From Anodontia alba (Eukaryota; Mollusca; Bivalvia; Lucinida; Lucinidae): a DNA stretch of 64,000 nucleotides. Location: NCBI GenBank assembly GCA_964016985.1, contig OZ024828.1:89872399-89936398 (forward strand), given 5' to 3'. Below the pieces are notes generated by a model. That model did no database searches, was not told where the DNA came from, and saw only the letters and a program-made list of their open reading frames with translations. Shown here in pieces: positions 44,896 through 55,638 of this stretch (its first letter is position 1; each line of letters opens with the position of its first letter). The position numbers and the translations under genes are program-made.

Positions 44896-46494
44896 CTACT
44901 TACTTTCGCCCTCACTCTCACTCACTTCACCCTCGCTCTTGTTACCCGAAATCTTATTCTTAGCTACTAAAACCACTCCTTTTGGTTGGTTTTCCTTGTC
45001 TCGTCGCTCATTTCTCCAGCTGTTTCTTGAGTCTTTCCTGTCGATCTCGCCTCTGTTGTTGTTCTGCCTTTCTTGAAGAGCCCGTCGCTGTTCTCTTCTG
45101 TCCCGCTCTCTCTGGTTCGCCCTCCACTGCTCTTCTGCACGTCTCTCTTCTTCTCTCCTCTGGACAGCTCTCCGTTGTTCTTCTCTGTGTCTCTCTTCTT
45201 CTTTCCTCCTGCGGTCGATCTGTCGTCTTCGTTCATTTTCTCTCCTCCTGTCAAACTCCTGCATCACCTCCTCCCTATGCCTCTCTAGTCTTTCATTTGC
45301 CTCCATCGATCCTTTTAACCCCATCATTACACTCGCCACTTTTGCCAACAAACAGGAATTATCTACCACTTTCTCTTGAAGTTTTTCCAACGCGCCCACA
45401 CTTCTGTTGACTGCCTCCGTGAGCTTTTCAATAGCTGTTACCATATTTGCCTGGCTAAGTCTCTCAACATCAACAGACAAGCTGGTCTCATCCTTTTTTG
45501 ACACTTTCTGGAGCACCAGCGGATCTTTTTCTTCTTCTTCTAAACCCATTTCCTCTCTCGGATGTGTAAAAGTTACCAGTTCATTCTCCCCTGGAATCTC
45601 AATTACCCCACCCTGATCTGCTATCTCGCCTATATCCGAATTGCTATTACTCTTAGCCTTCTCTTTCGATTCCTCTGGTACCGCCATGCTAGAATCTGCC
45701 TTTGGTTTCTCACTTGATGCATCACTTTCAGTTGCCGAAGCTGTATCACTCCTGTCCTGCTTGGAAAGGGCTGTCACTGCAGAGCTATTTTCCAAAAGCG
45801 GTCCTAGAGGAGTTGCTGATAGTAGCTGAGCCAACTCTTGTATGGGCTGAAGCGCAGAAGATGCCACAGTCACTATCTGCTGAGGATTCAGGTTGGTGGC
45901 TGTCGTAGGTTCCGCTATCGATAGAGATACAGCAGGCGGTGATGGTTGTACAGGAACATGAGACTGTGTCTGCTCTGATTCAGTCATACAATCAGGTGTG
46001 GTACATTGCATTCCACCATCTCCAATCAGTCCTGGAAACATCTGGTTTAGTGTAGTCGCTAACTGACTCCTTGACTCTGCAACCGCTATAGACTTTGCCT
46101 GATTCATAAAATGGGCCAGACTCTCTTCCGCTGATAACTGTACATAATCCACTGCACTTAGTCTGTGTGGAGTACTACTTTGCACAATAAGAGTCTCGTT
46201 TACGCCTTGCTCTATACCACGTTTCTCAGCCATATCCCTGTGTCTCTTGCAGGTCTTGAAATGTTGTAGAAGTTGCTCTTTTCTTTGTCCTTTAAACAGG
46301 CACAGGCAACAATAATACGGCACATTTTCTAAAGCCACGTGCATCTTCAGAATATGTTCCTCAATACGACACTTTATGTCCACTACTCGTCTTCCTTCTC
46401 TGTAATGACACGTCATACATTGGTACGCTCTACCTCTTCTTCTTGCCCTCTCTCTAGCCTCTCTCTCATCTATACCACAATCTGGGTCGAACAT
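44896..46494 (-). CDS. Unbroken ORF3 in env position: zinc fingers plus coiled coil
   Basis: This 532-residue protein lies downstream of pol in the same orientation. It starts MFDPDCGIDE. Residues about 24-52 hold C-x2-C and a distal H-x4-H (YQCMTCHYREG to HILKMH), and about 60-84 a second finger (YYCCLCLFKG to HFKTCKRH). A Ser/Thr/Pro/Gln-rich middle (about 100-330) and an acidic patch (GLEEEEKD) follow. Residues about 400-505 are an Arg/Glu-rich predicted coiled coil (RRKEEERHREEQRR type), and the tail is acidic (SEGEVSESEGESK). I see no signal peptide or membrane segment, so it is not a typical Env. It is open while gag and pol are frameshifted. I do not recognise the family; nucleic-acid binding is inferred from the fingers. 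Confidence 0.8.
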   Translation of the reverse strand: MFDPDCGIDEREARERARRRGRAYQCMTCHYREGRRVVDIKCRIEEHILKMHVALENVPYYCCLCLFKGQRKEQLLQHFKTCKRHRDMAEKRGIEQGVNETLIVQSSTPHRLSAVDYVQLSAEESLAHFMNQAKSIAVAESRSQLATTLNQMFPGLIGDGGMQCTTPDCMTESEQTQSHVPVQPSPPAVSLSIAEPTTATNLNPQQIVTVASSALQPIQELAQLLSATPLGPLLENSSAVTALSKQDRSDTASATESDASSEKPKADSSMAVPEESKEKAKSNSNSDIGEIADQGGVIEIPGENELVTFTHPREEMGLEEEEKDPLVLQKVSKKDETSLSVDVERLSQANMVTAIEKLTEAVNRSVGALEKLQEKVVDNSCLLAKVASVMMGLKGSMEANERLERHREEVMQEFDRRRENERRRQIDRRRKEEERHREEQRRAVQRREEERRAEEQWRANQRERDRREQRRALQERQNNNRGEIDRKDSRNSWRNERRDKENQPKGVVLVAKNKISGNKSEGEVSESEGESK

Positions 46495-47045
46495 CTTCCT
46501 GAAAGTACAGTTTGAACGACCAGGCTAAGTAATCTGTTAAACTCCATCATATATTGCCTGTTATGATTACTGCCTGTTTCTCATTGTGTAAGTATATAGA
46601 CCCCCCTTTAATACAGGAATTGATCGCTGAATGACCGGTTGCATTCTCGGATAAATCGTCTTAAAAATGGCCGACTCTAAACTGACGCCGTGAGGCCACC
46701 TCTCTCGACCCGCCTAATGGCATCCCATTAAACGCCTACATTTCTCCTCCATAAAACTTCATACCCTCGCCTCAATCTTCATCGATTATTTTGCGCAATC
46801 TTTCGCTTTCGGCATTGCCCCCTCTAATCTATAACCTCGTGACATCGCCGACGATTTACCACATGAACGCAATCGCGAAAACGCCGTGCTGTCGTCATTT
46901 ATTCTGTGACCACGCCTATCTTATTCCTCATCCTTTGTATTTGGAGCAGTACTCTATCAGTGCTTCACTGGCTTCTTGCACTAAGTCACCAGCTTATTCA
47001 GCATATCTTCTTCGAGATAAGAAAACCACCCCGGTAAGTAATCGG
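46495..47045. other. Spacer between pol and ORF3
   Basis: About 550 bp between the integrase end and the ORF3 start. It is less AT-rich than the surroundings. A plus-strand frame at 46791-47150 overlaps the integrase end antisense and shows no domain. A subgenomic promoter or splice acceptor for ORF3 could lie here, but none is recognisable by eye. Confidence 0.45.
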
Positions 47046-50000
47046 CTACATCAAGCATTGTCTTATCTGTTTAGTAGTGTGAGACTGTTTCGTCATCATC
47101 CTCTTCCTTGCTCTCACTATCCACAGTGTGGGATGATCCCCTTCATATAATTTCAACTTATTGTGGTGTACCAACCTGGTTCTGCCTTCCTTGTCGAGCT
47201 GAAGCAGGAAGTCAATCTCTGAGAACTTTTTTACCACTAGATATGGACCCTCGTATATGTGTTGCAGCTTAGGTGATACCCCTACCTCTCGTGTCTCGTG
47301 CAAGAACCAAACTGCGCTCCTTCATTGTACTTTTTTAGGGCTATTTTCGTATCGTAAAGATCCTTACTCCGTTTAGCTGCTGATGATAGATGCCTCCTGG
47401 CTATGTCATGTGCATGCTGCATCCTTTGTCTAAGCCTGTCTACAAACTCCCCATAAGAAGTAATTGGAAAACCATCGCGTGTCTTTGCAGTTCCGGATGC
47501 TAACTCGGCGGGCAGGCGAACTTCATGGCCCATAGCAGGTTCGGCGTAAGCTTTGTAGCTTCGTGCGGGGTGGCGCGATATGTTCCAGCCAGGCAACCTA
47601 GATGGAGGTCCCAGTCGGACTGCTAGGCGCCGAGGTATGCTTTTATCATGCGCAGTAGTGTTCGATTGAACCGCTCTGACTGGCAATTTCCTTTCGGGTT
47701 TCGAGGGCTTGTTCGCGTCTTTCGTATCTCTAACATGCGGCATAGTTGTCGAAAAATTTCACTTTCGTACTATGGATCGACAGTGGACAACCCCAACGAG
47801 ATATGAATTCGTTAAGAATTTTATTCGCGCAGACTTCTGCCGTCATGTCTGGAACCGGTATAATTTCCACGTACTTGGTAAAATGGTCAGTGAGGATTAA
47901 GATGAAACGATTACCGCGTCTTGTTACTGGCAATGGTCCTAGAAGTCATTTGCGACACAGTCCCCTGGGGCGCCTGCGGGTAGACGTCCTAATGGAGCTC
48001 GAGGGACTTTGTTTGGTTTCTTGTCCATTGCACAGATGTCGCATTTCTGGATATAGACTCTAATATCCTCCTTCATGGCAAACCAGTAAAATCGCTGACG
48101 AATCTTCTCCTTGGTTTTCTTACAGCCTAAGCGGCCAGATAAAACACTATCATGCATCTGAAACAGGCTATCAGACTTCAATGACCTTGGCACCACAAAT
48201 TGCGTATATTCTCCAGAACTATCCTTCTTGGGAAATTTCCTGTAAAGCAACCCATCCTTCAGAAGAAGAGAATCCCAGAGAATCCAGTAGTGTCTCTCCG
48301 CCGGACTTTTAGAAGCCATGTCTTGTTTGCTATGCCTTTTATTGTTTCTGAAGGCTCTTGAGATCGGTCCTATATCCTCATTCTCTTCTTGAAGACGCTT
48401 CAGTTCTGCTGTTGACCTATTATTGAACCATGATGTGACTATTTCAACAGTTTCGGCACTGGCCTCCTTTCCATAGCTGTCATGTGCTGAGGTTCCGGGA
48501 ATGGCACCATCTGTTACCCCCTTGAGTACATTTTGCTCTACTTCTTTTCTTTCTACTACTTCCACTCTTTCCTCGCCTTCTATCATCGGTTCCTTCGAAT
48601 TGCTAGTGGAGCTCTCTCTGTCTGTTCTTGCTGCATTATCCTGGAAGACCTGACTCTTTGTGAAGGCGATATCTTTGTTTTCGACTGTTAAGCCATATCC
48701 ATCTTCAACAGTAGCGATTCCCTGTTTATGAGTGATATGTGCTGTAGCATTTCCTACCTCTGCCTGACCACTGTGAGTGCGGCTTTTAGGGCAGATTATG
48801 TCTTTGTAAAGCTTCTCGTGGATCATGTCCTGCGCTCGCTTGTGGCCACATTTAAGCACCTCTGTTATATCCTGTTCAGGACAGTCACAGTCCCTAGGAT
48901 TTCCGCATCGTGATAGAGCATCGCAGTGAGCCTGTTCTCCACCGGGCCTATACTGAATGGCGAAATCATATTGGCCCAAGATCTCTATCCAGCGTGCTAC
49001 CTTCCCTCTTGGCTCTTTAAGTCTGAACAGCCATACTAGGCTTTGGTGGTCACTTCGCACTAGAAAACGCCTGCCTAAAAGGTACTGACGAAAGTACTCT
49101 ATAAAGTAGCGCACTGCAAGAAGTTCTTTTTCTGTTACGCAGTAGTTGGACTCTGCCTTGTTCAGAGCCCTGCTGGCGTACGCTATAACTCGTTCCCTGT
49201 CTCCTTGCACTTGGTGTAGGACACCTCCTATGCCTGTTCCCGATGCGTCGACGTCGAGAATGAATTTTCCAGCCTCATTCAGCGGGTATCCCATGACATC
49301 GGTGCTAACCAGAACCTTCTTAAGGTTATCATAGGCTTGGCCACAGGCGTTACTCCATGTAAATTTCTTGCCCTTCTTTGTCAGCTCTACCATGGGTCTA
49401 ACCATACTGGCGAAGTTCTTAATGTAACGTCGATAATAAGAGCCCATGGCAACAAACTGTTTAATCTGCCTCGGAGTCCTTGGCTTTGGCCAGCATAAGA
49501 TCTTCGCGATATTTGTAGGGCTCGGTCTTACGCCCTCTCCAGATACTACATGCCCTAAGAAGACGACTTCTTTTGCAGCATGTGGCTCTTGGCAGGTTTT
49601 AGTTTCAACCCCGCGGCTTTGATTCTTTACAAAACCTCCTCGACTTTCTGTAAATGTTGACTGAAATCCTGCCCACAAACGATGATATCGTCAATGTAGA
49701 TCAGGCAGGTTACCCACTGCAGGCCTTGTAATGCCATTTCCATAGTCCTCTGGAAGGTTGAAGCAGAGTTGTTTAGACTAAATGGCATTCTTGTCATCTC
49801 AAACTGCCCGTATTTACACACAAATGACGTTTTGGGCACGTCTTCTCTCTTTACTGGAATTTGGAAGTAACCACATCTTAAGTCAAACGTACTAAAGAGA
49901 CTAGACCCTGCCACCGAATCCAAACAATCTTGAATCCTTGGCAGAGGAAATCCGTCCGGCTTCACCAGCTGGTTAAGTTTCCGATAATCCACACAGGGTC

Positions 50001-51183
50001 GTACTCCACCATCCGTCTTGGCCACCAAGACTATAGGGCTGGCCCAGGGTGATGTGCTCTCTCTTATCACACCTTTCTGCTTTAGCTCCTCTATAGCTTT
50101 CTTCTCCTCTGTGGCGTGTGCCATGGGCACGCGTCTTGGAGCCTGTTTAATAGGGACTGTGTCTTTCGTTGGGATAGAATGCTCCGTCAGATGTGTGAGA
50201 CCTAGATCCCATTCATCTCTCGAGAAGGTATCCTTGTACTTAATCAGCAACCCTCTCAGTTGTTCTTTCTCTCTAGAATCGATGCCCTGACTTGCTCTTT
50301 CATAAAGGTCCCTTAAATGCTCTGGGACTTTGAGCTCCTTTTGTAAACTGGCGGGAGCTATGTTCACGTTACATGCTACAGTGTTTTCCTTAGCCCTGTC
50401 ATTTAAGATCACTCTTCTGGTTTGATAGAAATTCTCAGTCTCTTTTTCCTCTTCATGAGTGACTAGAACCTTTGGGTTATCAAGTATTGGTTCTGCATGG
50501 CCTACTACTGCATCTTGCTTTATTGATACAGCAGTCGGAAATGGGTTTAGAACACGTACTTTGCAAGTGCATGTTCTATTGATGTCTACTAGGCTGGATG
50601 CCATTTGGAGTGGGTAGGTCTCCCTGAGATGTGCAGTCGGTTCAACAATATAATCTACATCTGCTGAGAAGTCATCATACTCCTGTCTTTCTATGAAGAC
50701 ATCTATCACCGCCTCACTTTGGGCTGGTATGACATAGTGATCTGCGGCTGTCACCTTGCGGATTCTGTTTTGTAAGCCAATTAGGATAATAGGTACCTCT
50801 TTGCCTGCAATCATCAAAACTCTCTTACTCATTAACCGATCTGTAGGTCCATTTTCGCCATTTTGTAAGAGATCTATGCCCAAAAGACCATCATCGTCAA
50901 TTTCAGCCGAAATTGCTTCAACATACATCTCGGCTGGACATAACTGGAGCTTAAAAGTACCTTTCCCTACCTCATTGATGGTGGTACCTCCTGCGCCTAT
51001 TAATTTTGATGATTTTCCAAGTGGCGGTCTATCCTCAGGCTTCATTGCCTCATATAGTTTCTTAGAGATTATAGTTTTTGAGGCACCGGTGTCTGTCGTA
51101 AGCAGTGCCGGATAACCTTCAATTGATCCCCTGATATAAACTCCGTCAGGCAGCTTCCTTAAGAGTTTGATAGATTTTACCAC
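47046..51183 (-). pseudogene. Gypsy pol: protease, RT, RNase H, integrase, frameshifted
   Basis: Frame 1 (51183-49627) has an aspartic protease motif (LLTTDTGASKTII), then RT motifs (SPWASPIVLVAKTDGGVRP, FSTFDLRCGYFQI, catalytic YIDDII). Frame 2 (49678-47939) continues with VVFLGHVVSGEGV, RNase H (FILDVDASGTGIGGVL, EKELLAVRYF, VRSDHQSLVWLF), and the integrase zinc region, where the second His of the HDSVLSGHLG-type motif is Arg, followed by CDICAMDKK. Integrase core pieces follow in other frames (47933-47730 and 47743-47282), and 47303-47046 holds the C-terminal EGPYLVVKKF GPY-type motif. At least three frame changes inactivate it. Confidence 0.9.
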
Positions 51184-51266
51184 GGCATCATTCCATGATG
51201 CCTCATTTTTACTTAGGCCCTTATTACTATAACAGGCTTCTCTGCGGCCTCCAGAGACAGCCTGTT

Positions 51267-54054
51267 CTAGTTTAAATTATTGTCTTCCCGATTCCTCTTC
51301 ACCGGCGCTTCTCTGCCATGGTGATTTTCTTTCTTTGACTGCATCTTATTTTTCTCTGGACAATCCCTTATCATATGTCCTCTTTCCCGACAACCGTAGC
51401 AAACAATGCCGCCATTAGTAGGTTGCTTCCTTTGTTGCGTTTCATGTTTAGCTTTATCTGTCCTCTTCATCTCTGCCAGTTGGTCCATCAAGGCTTGTAC
51501 TAATTTGTTTGTCTCTGAGATGAATTTCATTGACTCAGAGCCTGCACCATCATTCTCCTTTATAGCTGCTTCCTTTTGCTCGCCTCTTCGTGGTTTCTTT
51601 CTCTGATCTTCTCCACGCTTCGTAGGTATCCTCATGACATATTCTGGAACTTCATCCTGAATATCATATCCATCATCTTCATTGTCGCTATTTTGACTTG
51701 TTCTTCTGATACAGCGTTTAAATTTCTTCTCTCCATACCCGTCTAATGCGTTTGTTCTCTTCGTCTGTACGAAATTTACTGCATGGCGCACAGCTTCGTC
51801 TATGTTAGATGGCTCTTTATGGAATTCTATCTCGAATCGCGCCTCACTGTCTTTCAGCCCATCGAGGAATCGCCTTACAAGGTCCTCTTGCCTTGTTCTA
51901 TCATCTCTAAATTTATAAGCTTTGGCATACAATCGTTTAAGGTCAGCTGCGAACTCTTCAGCAGTCTCGTTGTGGCGCTGGCTTCTCTGGCTGAAACGGG
52001 CTGCATATGTTCTCTCTGTCTCTGTCACCCTGAATCTACTATTTAGCTCTTTTACCAGCTCATTGTAATTCGAAAGGATTGGTTGAGCGAGTTGTGAGAA
52101 GACAAAATTTCCAGCCTTTCCCTGTAACCTTGGTAACAAGTTGTCTAGCTTTGTCTCCTCGCACCAATTTCGTCGCCTAGCAACCGCTTCAAAGCGGTTG
52201 AACCACACTTTCCACGCTTCCTTTCCGGTGAAAGGTGGCAATTTTGGTTCCGGAACTGCTGATTGAAGATTTCTATTTCCATATGCTGGCCTACAATACG
52301 AGCTTTGCCTTATTTGCCTGCTGTCATTATGCGGTTCGTTTTGCTCATATTGTGATTTGTGCCTTAGCGTTGAGTCTGTGTGATGCAGTGTACTTCTGAT
52401 GCCCTCTTGAGCAGCTTGAAATTTTCCACTACCACCATAGTAAGTTTGTTGCGAAGATTGATGCTGCCGAGGAATAGTCTGCACTGATAGGCATCTATCA
52501 GGAAAATTCTGTTCTGGGTACGGGCACTGAATCCGGACAGTGGTCTCCCCTTCTGGCAAACCTCTCGAAACTCTGTGGTTATCGACGTTGCGACACGCAC
52601 TCTGTGTGTACTGTAATGTGGTTGATATCGGTAATGGCATGTTGCTCTCCCTTTGCGCATCTGTAAGGGAAAAATTTCTATTTAATAGGCTTGTAGCCAG
52701 ATACTGACATTGAAATCCCTCGTCCTGGTATAAGGCACTTATCTCTCTTTGTGAGTCAGGGGTCCTCCCTTCATCAACAATGTTTGTCAGCGGATGTGCG
52801 CACAATGCGTTTATCTCCCCTTGCGAGGCATAAGTGCCTACCCTCTTTAGTGGGTTGCCTGGTTGAGTCTGAGTATTGTCGTACATTGGCCCCCCTTTCG
52901 GTCAATGAGGAAGTAGCGCTTTCGTCGATGACGGTCGGCACCGGTAAGAGGCGTGCCGATTGGGCGTCTTTCTCACATAGTGTCCCATTTGACAAGTCGT
53001 TTCCATATGTTTGGCTATTTGTGAGGCTGACGTACTGCTGCGTAATGCCCACCCCGCTTTGGGGAGCAGGGGCACATGCGCTCATATCAGCAAAGCTTGC
53101 CATTGGAGATGGGCGTGAATACCGGTCACTGCACTCTCCTTGTGTTGCAGAGGGCCAATAAGTTCCAGCCATATCTGTCTGTGTGGGGATTGAGGACTGC
53201 GGGGCAGCATAGGTAGTAATAGTTACAGGGTCTACACGTCTGTCACGGGTGTTGGTTGCGGTGTATGGTTTGTGGATAAAGACCGTACTCTGCCTCTGTT
53301 CGTGTTTCTGTGCCGCTAATCTCCGCATCTCGTTTGCACTTGAATATCCATATGAAGCATAGCCAGTCCTTTTATCACCGTTGGCGCATAACCGGTTACT
53401 CGGAGTGACAGCGTCTTGTACCTCATTAAGTGGTGTAGTTTCTGTAGGGAGTGCTGCAATGGCGCCGACGTTTGCAGTGATGGTATGAGCTTGCATACTG
53501 TGTTGTATGTTCCTCACGAGCGAGGAGAGGTCTTGTAATGCTCCAGTAATGCAGTCCTGCCTCTGCTGCATGCCAAGAAATGCCTCGCTGAGGCTTGCTA
53601 CTGTGGCTTGCTGACCTGCCTCTGGACGTGGCACATGACGGAGTGTGCTGTCACTACTCTTGTTAAGAGACTGGCTAGTTGGGGCTGCTTGATGTATGGA
53701 GGCCTGGGATGTATACAGGCGCTCGTGTGATCTGCCGTGAGCTAGGCCCCCATACTCGTATTGGTCTGTATCCTCATAATATGGGCGATTTGTTCTATTG
53801 CCCCCTCGTTCATAACCCATTTGCAAGCTGGTCTGGTCCTGTCTTTGCAGTTGCACTAGTGCTGCCGCTGCCATGTGGTCGCTAGAGGCCTCCGGTGCAT
53901 GCCTCGTCGCATCTTCGGTACCTAATTGGCTCTCAGTACACGGTTGAAGACTGTCTTGGCACTCTACTTCACTTCTTCGGTGACTCGTTGCACTTTGACC
54001 ATCTTGGCGCACCTCCTGGTCCATGACATTATCACCATCCGTCACTCCGTCCAT
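51267..54054 (-). pseudogene. Gypsy gag with zinc knuckle, frameshifted
   Basis: Two overlapping frames make up gag. The N-terminal frame (54054-52774, 426 codons from MDGVTDGDNV) is Gln/Ser/Thr-rich with no recognised fold and may be a spacer or leader. The C-terminal frame (52886-51267) has a retrotransposon gag domain (LPPFTGKEAWKVWFNRFEAV, LPRLQGKAGNFVF, RRFLDGLKDSEARFEI), a charged linker, and one CCHC knuckle, CYGCRERGHMIRDC, near residue 495. Pol starts 84 bp beyond its stop. The two gag pieces differ by one frame, so a single indel near 52.8 kb separates them unless frameshifting is programmed. Confidence 0.85.
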
Positions 54055-54113
54055 AATTCTTCACTGGGGAGGATGGGTTCGTATCTCTAGATCTGCCGTA
54101 TGAGGAGACAAAT

Positions 54114-54131
54114 CTCACTTCTCTGACACCA
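54114..54131 (-). promoter_or_regulatory. Primer-binding site of the Gypsy element
   Basis: TGGTGTCAGAGAAGT on the minus strand starts immediately inside the 5' LTR, as a tRNA primer-binding site should. TGGTGTCAG-type sites are common in animal Gypsy elements. The matching tRNA was not determined. Confidence 0.7.
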
Positions 54132-55638
54132 GAGTTACCTCCCTTAGTTTCGTGATTACCTTCGTAGCTTGGAATGGCGGTGATGTGCGCTGGCTGGACA
54201 GTTAGCACTGTTCGCAAACAATATATTGCCCAAGAATAGGTCTCGGGATAGGAGTGTTCAAGAAAATGGTGGACTTCACCTGAAGTTTATTTTGCGAAAG
54301 TTAATGCTTGTTATGATTCATTTGGGAAGACAAGTACAACATGAAGAGTGTCAGAAATTTCAGAATTTAATGAAAAAATAAACGTAAAAAAAAATCATGT
54401 GTTACATTTACTCTATATATCTGCACATGCAAAGGTTTAAAATCAACGGCTTATATTGTCGGAAGGCAAGCCAAAGTATCACATAAGAATCGCAAGCGAT
54501 ATTTAATCCGTATAAGTAAAAAAACGTATATCCAAGGGAACACGTTAATGCCTTACGTTAAAGCCCCCATGTCATAGGTTCACAGTGGGTATATGAGCTT
54601 GGAATAGCAGAAATCACAACATCAGTACATAAACAAATTAAAACCTGAAGTTTAGGACATTCAATCAAAACAACAGCCCTTGCGAGCCTCAAACATGATT
54701 CACCCTTGCTAGATACGTCTTCTGTTTGTTACTGTGCTTAGCCAAAGCAGCAATACAATTTCTGATTAATTTCAGAATTAGGATCTAAAATATAACAATT
54801 TCTAGTGCAAATCATACAATAAGAAAATTATTTACCCAAATAAGATCGTAGGTAGTTATAGAAAGTTTATCTAGTTACAGATTCAAATGAGTCTTAACGT
54901 TTTTTTTTAAGACCGATGCATAGAGTTTTCCGTTGTAAAAAACGGCCAAAAGAGTGAAGTCCTCGTAGGAACGTGCCCCTTTCTTATATACTCTACGATC
55001 CTACATCCTACCCTTCTGCAGCTGCAGGATCGCGTCATACACAATTGCCATATATATGCGCGCGATCCTACATGAAAGAATATGCAGGAAAACATGCACG
55101 ACGTCCTACAAGCCGTAGAATCATCATACGAAACCAAGGGTCACTGCATTAAAACACGGATTTATCTATCAAAACCAATAAAACTCAGCCTAAATTTACT
55201 ATGGGGAAATCAAGGAATTAATTTACTAAATGACCATTACAATGGTTATAAAAACAGGATGACTTCTAGCGATAAATTCTTTTTGAAAGTTGAATTCTCG
55301 AGTTTGACAGCTGCGGGTGATCGATTTGTTTATTTACATTCCGTACGCTCACAAATCCCACAATGCATCTATGACGTCACTTTCCTTCAAAGTGAAAGTA
55401 CAATGACATGCTTGAAAAATGAAAACGTTGTACAACACTAAAATTTGCAATATGTGGATATAATTCACACCATGCCAAGGAGTAAGGTAAGAACCATCCT
55501 ACGGGGCAGCCTCCCTAATATGTTGGCGGTGTACAGAAAAGTGTATTAAAAGACTTCATAATAATATAAGGCTATCGATAGTTTGGCCGGTGCTATAAAC
55601 AGGCGTATCCTAAGTTCGGACAAGTGCAGATCATATCA
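54132..55638 (-). repeat. 5' LTR of the Gypsy element
   Basis: This is the direct repeat of 42471-43955. A minus-strand TATATAA (54984-54990) would place a transcription start near 54960. It lacks the terminal GCAACA found in the other LTR, so it joins the primer-binding site directly. A CTGCAGCTGCAG palindrome and GCGCGCGATCC lie upstream of the TATA box. Short frames inside it, such as 54907-55137, are repeated in the other LTR only because the LTRs are duplicates. Confidence 0.93.

Larger units (their letters stand above)
42471..55638 (-). mobile_element. 13.2-kb Ty3/Gypsy-type LTR retrotransposon
   Basis: Two ~1.5-kb direct repeats, 42471-43955 and 54132-55638, flank gag and pol on the minus strand. 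ATAT at 42467-42470 and 55639-55642 is the 4-bp target duplication; the Naiad frame rejoins across the insert. Order on the minus strand is 5' LTR, primer-binding site, gag, protease-RT-RNase H-integrase, an extra ORF in the env position, purine tract, 3' LTR. Gag and pol carry several frameshifts, so this copy is inactive. No envelope-like or membrane protein is visible. Confidence 0.93.

Noticed and set aside
44982..45908. Serine/leucine-rich plus-strand frames opposite ORF3
   Set aside because: They are antisense shadows of the R/E- and S-rich coding sequence of ORF3.
49627..49678. Programmed frameshift between RT and RNase H of the Gypsy pol
   Set aside because: Gypsy frameshifts normally lie between gag and pol, and other frame breaks occur nearby in integrase, so decay is the simpler reading.
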